Origin: Rhodobacter sp. | GTDB taxonomy: Bacteria; Pseudomonadota; Alphaproteobacteria; Rhodobacterales; Rhodobacteraceae | NCBI GenBank assembly: GCA_016704435.1 | Contig: JADJAB010000017.1 | Location: forward strand, 21,001-85,000 | Direction: 5' to 3' | DNA: 64,000 bases | Made by a program: the position numbers and the translations under genes | Notes under the pieces: generated by a model | Databases searched by the model: none | The model's input: the letters and a program-made list of their open reading frames with translations, nothing else | Told to the model about the DNA's origin: nothing | Shown: positions 59,761 to 64,000 of the stretch, in pieces | How positions within the stretch are numbered: position 1 is the first letter of the stretch | Layout: every line of letters starts with the position of its first letter

Positions 59761-60471
59761 TCAGGCCGACCGCAGGATCACCAGATTGGAATCCACCGCC
59801 GCGGCCACTTCCTCGTAATGCGCGGTGCGTCGTGTCGGGTCTTCGCCGGATCGCAGGATGACGATCTCGGTTTCCTTCACCACCGCCTCGGCCTGCGCCA
59901 CGGCCTTCTTCACCGCCGATTTCTTCACCGGCCGCAGCGGAGGCATCCTCGGGGCGTTCTTCTTGTGGCCTTCGTGCGGGGTGATCACCGGCGCCTTTCT
60001 GTCGACATTTGCCGACACGATTGCGGACAGCTTCTTTTCCGCCTTCCGCATCGCCTGCTTGATCGGAAGGTATTCGCCGCTGTCGGGCAGGCTGTCGGCC
60101 ACCCAGCCATAGTAGATGCGCAGGCAGTCGACCCGGTAGCGGCGCTCGATGCGTTCGTTGCAGGTCTTGTTGGCGTCCCTGATGATTTCGGCGATGTCAG
60201 CCGTCGTGCCTTTGTTCAGGTTGGTGCCGTAGCGGTTCCTGCTCTTGCCGTTCGTCGGCTCTTCCTTGCAATAGTCGCCGTCGCAGCTTTGAACCTGCCA
60301 CAGCAGGACGTCGTGGTTGCTGCCTGCTTCGGCACCGGATGCCGAAGGGAAAAGCGGCAGCAGCTGGATATGGGGCGAGACAGGCCCGGCGATCGCCGGA
60401 GCCGAGGGCAGCGTGCTGCCAAGCGCGACAGCAATCAGGAAAAGGATGGTGCGCGATGCAAAAATGATCAT
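59761..60471 (-). CDS. Exported hypothetical protein co-encoded with the caspase-like gene
   Basis: A 236-residue protein with a signal peptide (MIIFASRTILFLIAVALGST, cleavage near residue 28). The mature N-terminal part has six Cys in the first hundred residues or so (QVQSCDGDYCKEEPTN, ANKTCNERIERRYRVDCLRI). This is followed by a basic region (HEGHKKNAPRMPPLRPVKKS). The end repeats a short motif (EIVILRSGED and NLVILRSA). I do not recognise a family. It starts three bases after the caspase-like gene on the same strand, so the two are probably co-transcribed and the protein may act with it in the periplasm. Confidence 0.7.
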   Translation of the reverse strand: MIIFASRTILFLIAVALGSTLPSAPAIAGPVSPHIQLLPLFPSASGAEAGSNHDVLLWQVQSCDGDYCKEEPTNGKSRNRYGTNLNKGTTADIAEIIRDANKTCNERIERRYRVDCLRIYYGWVADSLPDSGEYLPIKQAMRKAEKKLSAIVSANVDRKAPVITPHEGHKKNAPRMPPLRPVKKSAVKKAVAQAEAVVKETEIVILRSGEDPTRRTAHYEEVAAAVDSNLVILRSA

Positions 60472-60474
60472 CTG

Positions 60475-62025
60475 TCAATTCTCCGCTTCGAGAATACCAT
60501 AGGCACGGCGAATGCTGCGCCTGGTCGTCGGGCCGAAATCCCCGTCGATCGGTCCGTCATAGAGCCCGTTCTCGGCCAGCTTTGCCTGCAATGCCTTGCG
60601 GGTTTCCAGTTTGAAAGAGCTTGATTTCTCCATCAGCGCCTCCAGCACCTTGCGGCTGCCGATGCGCAAGGACTGATAGAGATATCCCGCCGCATCTTCC
60701 GGCCCCAGACCGGGGATCAGCCCGTCGTCGGCCATACCCGCCACGTTGAACATGGCCTCGGGCTGCTTCAGGTCGGCCGCGCGCTGGAATTGCTCCAGCG
60801 CCTTGGCCTGATCCAGCGGCAGCCCCAGCGCGCCATAGAAGTAGAAATAGCCCAGCTCGTTCACCGCATCGGAGAAATCCTGCGCCGCCGCGGCCCGATA
60901 CAATTGCACCGCGCGATCCCAGTCTTCGGCCACACCGACACCGCTTTCATAAAGCCGCCCCAGCCGGAACTGCGCCTCGGGCGAACCTGCCGCGGCGCTT
61001 TTCTCCAGCAGCGCCGCGGCCGCCTCGGGGTCGTAGGACGGCGCGTCGGGGTTCAGCTTGGTCAGCGCCAGGCCGAACATCGACCGCGTGTCGCCGGCTT
61101 CGGCCATGGCGATCATCTCGGTCGTCTGGTCGGGGCCGATCCGGCTCCAGGCCGCGGCCAGGTCGGCCACAGACAGCTCTTCGCGCTGTTCCGGAGAGCC
61201 GGCCAGATAGAACGGCACACCGGGCAGCGAGCCATAGGTCGTCGGCTCCTGCTGGTTGGCGGTTGCCGCAAGAACATCGTCGCGCACCTGGCGGAACATC
61301 AGGCTGATCTCCAGCCCCGACTGGGAAAGGTTGTCCCGCAGGGCCACGTTGAAGGGGCTGTTCGCGCCGTCGCCGTCCAGCGCCACCTCGCCATTGCGCG
61401 CCGCATAGGCCACCAGCGTGCCGCGTTCGGGCGCCGGGGCCGCCAGACCGCCTTCGCCGGTGGTCAGGCCCTTGGCAACTTCGGGGTCGCGCAGGTCGAT
61501 CACGTCGGGAAAGGGGTTGTCGCGGCAGCTGTCGAGGATGACGATCCGCATCTTCCGCGCGCCATCGACCGCCAGCAGAAAATCGTCCAGCGTCACCGCC
61601 TGAGTGGTGATGTCGAGGTTCGACTGCACCACCGCGTCCACCGGCACAAGAAACGTGGTGCCCTGGACCGAGACGCCGTGCCCGGCGAAATAGATCAGCG
61701 CCAGGTCGGCCGTTTCGGCCCGGAAGGCAAAATCATCCAGCGTTTCCATCACTTCTTCGCGGCTGGCATTGATCAGCGTGTCGACGTCGAAGCCGATCTC
61801 TTCCAGCGTCGCCGACAGCGCGCGCGCATCGCTGACCGTATTGCGCAGTTGCGGAACCGAGACATAGTCGGACATGCCGATCACCAGCGCCACGCGTTCG
61901 CTGGCGATGGTTTCCGCCAGTGCAGGCCAGATCGAAAGGACGGCCACCAGGGGCAGCGAAAGGAAAAAGCGCAGCACTGCAAGACCTGTATGAACGCAGA
62001 GGAAAATGGCGAGTCCTGTCGCCAT
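60475..62025 (-). CDS. Exported caspase-like (C14) protein with SEL1 repeats and a C-terminal peptidoglycan-binding-like domain
   Basis: A 516-residue protein with an N-terminal membrane or signal segment (residues 12-36). The caspase-like domain has VALVIGMSDYVSVPQLRNTV, LIYFAGHGVSVQGTTFLVPV (His116) and RIVILDSCRDNPFPDVIDLR (Cys167), so the dyad is intact. Residues about 300-450 are SEL1/TPR-like (AAALLEKSAAAGSPEAQFRL, GRLYESGVGVAEDWDRAVQL). The last 40 (AKLAENGLYDGPIDGDFGPT) match PG_binding_1. I chose ATG 62025 rather than 62052. Bacterial orthocaspases or metacaspase-like proteases cleave after Arg/Lys or Asp; the target is unknown. Confidence 0.85.
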   Translation of the reverse strand: MATGLAIFLCVHTGLAVLRFFLSLPLVAVLSIWPALAETIASERVALVIGMSDYVSVPQLRNTVSDARALSATLEEIGFDVDTLINASREEVMETLDDFAFRAETADLALIYFAGHGVSVQGTTFLVPVDAVVQSNLDITTQAVTLDDFLLAVDGARKMRIVILDSCRDNPFPDVIDLRDPEVAKGLTTGEGGLAAPAPERGTLVAYAARNGEVALDGDGANSPFNVALRDNLSQSGLEISLMFRQVRDDVLAATANQQEPTTYGSLPGVPFYLAGSPEQREELSVADLAAAWSRIGPDQTTEMIAMAEAGDTRSMFGLALTKLNPDAPSYDPEAAAALLEKSAAAGSPEAQFRLGRLYESGVGVAEDWDRAVQLYRAAAAQDFSDAVNELGYFYFYGALGLPLDQAKALEQFQRAADLKQPEAMFNVAGMADDGLIPGLGPEDAAGYLYQSLRIGSRKVLEALMEKSSSFKLETRKALQAKLAENGLYDGPIDGDFGPTTRRSIRRAYGILEAEN

Positions 62026-62074
62026 GGTAACGCTGCGGCAGGCAATCGGCAAAGCCGATTTCGTGATTTCCGCG

Positions 62075-62382
62075 TCAGTTACCCGTCACGATCCGGTGCA
62101 AACGCACCGGACTGCCTGGCATCCGGGCGATCTCTCCCTTGGCCTCGAGATCCAGTTGCACCGCCTTCAGCCACCAGCCCGCCTTGTCGCCCCCGGAAAG
62201 AGCGCCTGATCCAGAACCGGCAGCAGCGCGGCCTTCGCTTCGGCCACGGTCAGCGCGGCGGGCGGGCCGGGCAAGACCGCCATCAGCGCCTGTCGCATCG
62301 CGCCGTATCTTGCCTTGTCCACGCGATAGCGGTGGCCGGGCTGCAGGACATTGGCGATCTCGATCTTGCCACCCTCAGTCAT
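62075..62382 (-). CDS. DUF6958-like protein (frameshifted)
   Basis: MTEGGKIEIANVLQPGHRYR to VLDQALFPG is in one frame. GDKAGWWLKAVQLDLEAKGE, IARMPGSPVRLHRIVTGN is in another, ending at 62075. Adding one base to the C5 run at 62190-62194 joins them into about 102 residues. The second half (GWWLKAVQLDLEAKGEIAR) is the typical end of what I recall as DUF6958. It is a small soluble protein with probable winged-helix fold and unknown function. The uncorrected frame would end early with TRRAGG. It lies 49 bases upstream of the caspase-like gene on the same strand. Confidence 0.7.
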
Positions 62383-62530
62383 CTCGGTTTCCCTGTTCAA
62401 GGCCAGGCCGCAGGCAGTATCGCCCGGATCGGGCCCTGTTCGCAGCCGCGCGGCAAGGCAAACCCTTATCAGGCGGCAGGTCGGCGGTCGACACCCGGCC
62501 CGTTCGAACGCCATAGATTCGAACGCCATG

Positions 62531-62557
62531 AAAAAGGGCGGGTCTCCCCGCCCCTTT
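62531..62557 (-). terminator. Rho-independent terminator after the fasciclin gene
   Basis: On the minus strand a GC stem (GGGCGGG and CCCGCCC, with one extra C) is followed directly by TTTTT. It lies 38 bases downstream of the fasciclin gene stop. Confidence 0.8.
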
Positions 62558-62594
62558 CCTGCCCGGCCCGTGCCGGTATCCTGGCGTCAGGCGA

Positions 62595-63071
62595 TTACAT
62601 CGGCGGCAGGATCACCGCGTCGATGACGTGGATCACCCCGTTCGAGGCCGCAACGTCCGGTGCCGAGATGGTGGCGCCATTCACCTTCGGCCCGCCATCC
62701 AGCGTGATGGTGATGTCAGCGCCCTGAACGGTGGCGGCGGTCATGCCTTCGGAGAGGTCGGTGGACATCACCTTGCCGGCCACGACGTGATAGGTCAGCA
62801 CGGCCACCAGCTTGTCCTTGTTCTCGGGCTTCAGCAGGTCCTCGACCGTGCCGGCCGGCAGGGCGGCAAAGGCCGCATCGGTCGGCGCGAAGACGGTGAA
62901 CGGGCCTTCGCCCTTCAGCGTCTCGACCAGACCGGCCGCTTCGACCGCGGCGACGAGGGTGCTGAAGGACCCCGCTGCCACGGCGGTATCGACGATGTCC
63001 ATGTCCTGCGCGAAGGCGGGGGCGGAAAGGGCGGTGGCGGCGGTCAGGGCCAGAAAGGTTCTGCGGATCAT
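62595..63071 (-). CDS. Exported fasciclin-domain protein
   Basis: A 158-residue secreted protein. The signal peptide is MIRRTFLALTAATALSAPAF. The single FAS1 domain contains TDVAGSFSTLVAA-like VAAGSFSTLVAAVEAAGLVE, GPFTVFAPTDAAFAALPAGT and LTYHVVAGKVMSTDLSEGMT. It ends in GVIHVIDAVILPPM, the usual closing strand. FAS1 proteins mediate adhesion or bind small ligands. The ATG at 63071 follows a GGGAG site with a 9-base gap; an upstream GTG at 63080 would shift the signal start by three residues. A strong terminator follows. Confidence 0.93.
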   Translation of the reverse strand: MIRRTFLALTAATALSAPAFAQDMDIVDTAVAAGSFSTLVAAVEAAGLVETLKGEGPFTVFAPTDAAFAALPAGTVEDLLKPENKDKLVAVLTYHVVAGKVMSTDLSEGMTAATVQGADITITLDGGPKVNGATISAPDVAASNGVIHVIDAVILPPM

Positions 63072-63249
63072 TGGTGTCACTCCCGATTGATCTCTGCCGG
63101 TATTGGCGAGGGGGATACACGCGGCCCGCCGCCCCGGATCACCCTGACAAATGCGTGAGGTGGCCTTGCCGCAGGACCAGATCGCGCTAAGCCACCGACC
63201 CGCGCGATTTCAAGTCAGGAACCTGTGAACCGCCGTGATCCGGCGTGAT

Positions 63250-63690
63250 CTATTCCAGCCCCAGCGCTTCGACCACAATGCCGTGCAGCAGGTCTTCCAC
63301 CGGCTCCATCGTGCCGTCATAGGCGCGGTGCCCGACCGTGATCCTTCCCGGTGCCTCGGGCGTCTCATAGACGAAGATGCCATAGGGGCAGTGCTGGACG
63401 TTCGACAGATCCGCCTCCATCACCTGCCGGCTGACGATGGAGGAGCAGAAGGTGAACACATCCGCCTGAGTGAACAGCACCTTGTCAGAGCCGACGTCGG
63501 CCCGCGTCCGCTCCAGCATCTCGCCGGTATGGCTGACATGGTCGATCACCAGCCCGGCCCCGATGATGGCGCTTTCCACCGCGAAGGCCACGTTGTCGAA
63601 GGTATCCTCCACCTCATGGGTGACCGGCGCCTCCTGGGCCTGGACGGCCCCGGCAAGACACATCGCGGCAAATACGATCGTCGCTTTCAT
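63250..63690 (-). CDS. Exported DUF302 domain protein
   Basis: A 146-residue protein with a signal peptide (MKATIVFAAMCLAGAVQAQE). The DUF302 domain covers FDNVAFAVESAIIGAGLVID, DKVLFTQADVFTFCSSIVSR and NVQHCPYGIFVYETPEAPGR. Cys residues in FCSS and QHCPY are conserved in the family. Members are small secreted or periplasmic proteins of unknown function, some near sulfur-metabolism genes. The ATG at 63690 follows an AGGCCAGGA site. It lies 60 bases downstream of the partial DUF3592 gene on the same strand. Confidence 0.87.
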   Translation of the reverse strand: MKATIVFAAMCLAGAVQAQEAPVTHEVEDTFDNVAFAVESAIIGAGLVIDHVSHTGEMLERTRADVGSDKVLFTQADVFTFCSSIVSRQVMEADLSNVQHCPYGIFVYETPEAPGRITVGHRAYDGTMEPVEDLLHGIVVEALGLE

Positions 63691-63749
63691 TCCTGGCCTC
63701 CATTGCATCGGTTTTCGGACATTCCTGCTATATGGGTGCCCACCCCCTT

Positions 63750-64000
63750 CTATTGAAGCGCGCGAAACGCCGCATATCCGGCGACGCCGAAAACGATGCC
63801 GACGACAAGGAAGATGGCGCCGAAGAAATAGGGCCATTCGCTCTTGATCCGCGCCACGCCGGGAAATGCCGGGTTGACCAGGACCCCGACCTCGGCCCCC
63901 AGGTCGAAGCCCCAGCCCGAAGACGCACCCGTGACACTTGCCTGGGCCAGACCCTTCGCGTCGCGATAGGCAAAGGTCGGGCTGTAGACGACGGCACTGC
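63750..64000 (-). CDS. DUF3592 family protein, C-terminal part (gene starts outside the window)
   Basis: The visible 83 codons begin SAVVYSPTFAYRDAKGLAQA and include GFDLGAEVGVLVNPAFPGVA, RIKSEWPYFFGAIFLVVGIV with a C-terminal membrane helix, and end GYAAFRALQ with the stop CTA at 63750-63752. The order of YxP..Y, GxxVxVxxNP and a late helix is typical of DUF3592 membrane proteins, whose function is unknown. The N-terminus and its first helix lie beyond 64000. Confidence 0.75.
   Translation of the reverse strand, partial: SAVVYSPTFAYRDAKGLAQASVTGASSGWGFDLGAEVGVLVNPAFPGVARIKSEWPYFFGAIFLVVGIVFGVAGYAAFRALQ

Noticed and set aside
62503..62529. TTCGAACGCCAT repeated twice, recalling a tRNA T-loop (TTCGA)
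   Set aside because: There is no cloverleaf around it, the two copies are 15 bases apart, and the region holds a terminator instead.

Overview
The window looks like a chromosomal segment of a high-GC alphaproteobacterium of the Rhodobacteraceae/Paracoccaceae (Rhodobacter, Gemmobacter, Tabrizicola type). The main clues are the protein set (glutathione-dependent formaldehyde dehydrogenase, a SigF/NrsF pair, Hint-domain proteins, a DUF6502 regulator, a GAAC-N7-GAAC LexA site upstream of imuB) and short 'GGAGTATTT' intergenic elements. I found no rRNA, tRNA, CRISPR array, transposase or prophage genes.

Layout. 1-7 kb: a yaaA fragment, recQ (interrupted), yggT, a thioesterase, an MFS transporter, mepA, an esterase-like protein and a queuosine-precursor transporter. 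7.25-10.1 kb: an 18-codon ORF with an extraordinary ribosome-binding site, then arfB and an aminotransferase-like phospho-lyase plus kinase pair. 10.2-18.5 kb: phosphate transporter, pncB/pncA, trhO, a NYN-domain protein, frmA, two tandem I78 inhibitors and a c'-type cytochrome. 18.6-23.5 kb: an SOS mutasome pair (imuB, dnaE2) behind a LexA box, without imuA. 23.8-29 kb: a lytic transglycosylase, rnr, a GNAT enzyme and dapE. 29.3-36.3 kb: two overlapping Hint-domain genes, a von Willebrand-type lipoprotein divergent from a DUF6502 regulator with twin operators, dapD and a LOG-family protein.

36.3-50.7 kb is a catabolic island. An IclR regulator, a class III aminotransferase and an MBL hydrolase diverge from a tctCBA importer, an aldehyde dehydrogenase and a Tm-1-like protein. 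These converge with hpaE-D-G-H, enzymes of homoprotocatechuate meta-cleavage. Together they could import and oxidise an aromatic compound, possibly with an amine-to-aldehyde-to-acid entry route; this is inference. 50.7-64 kb: sigF/nrsF, pyrF, a WYL-type regulator, a ROK kinase with cutC, heat-shock clpB, a secreted caspase-like protein with a small partner, and several small exported proteins.

Sequence quality. At least ten genes that should be intact carry small frame disruptions: the MFS gene, pncA, mltB, the vWA gene, dapD, tctC, the aldehyde dehydrogenase, a DUF6958 gene, recQ and probably one small hypothetical gene. Most are explained by one base too many or too few in a G or C run. Because dapD, expected to be essential, is among them, I read these as mostly sequencing or assembly errors. 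Strong regulatory signals are a sigma-32-type promoter at clpB, the LexA box, a TGGTTCA-N5-TGAACCA palindrome at the tct divergence and twin ATGTG-N7-CACAT sites at the DUF6502 divergence.
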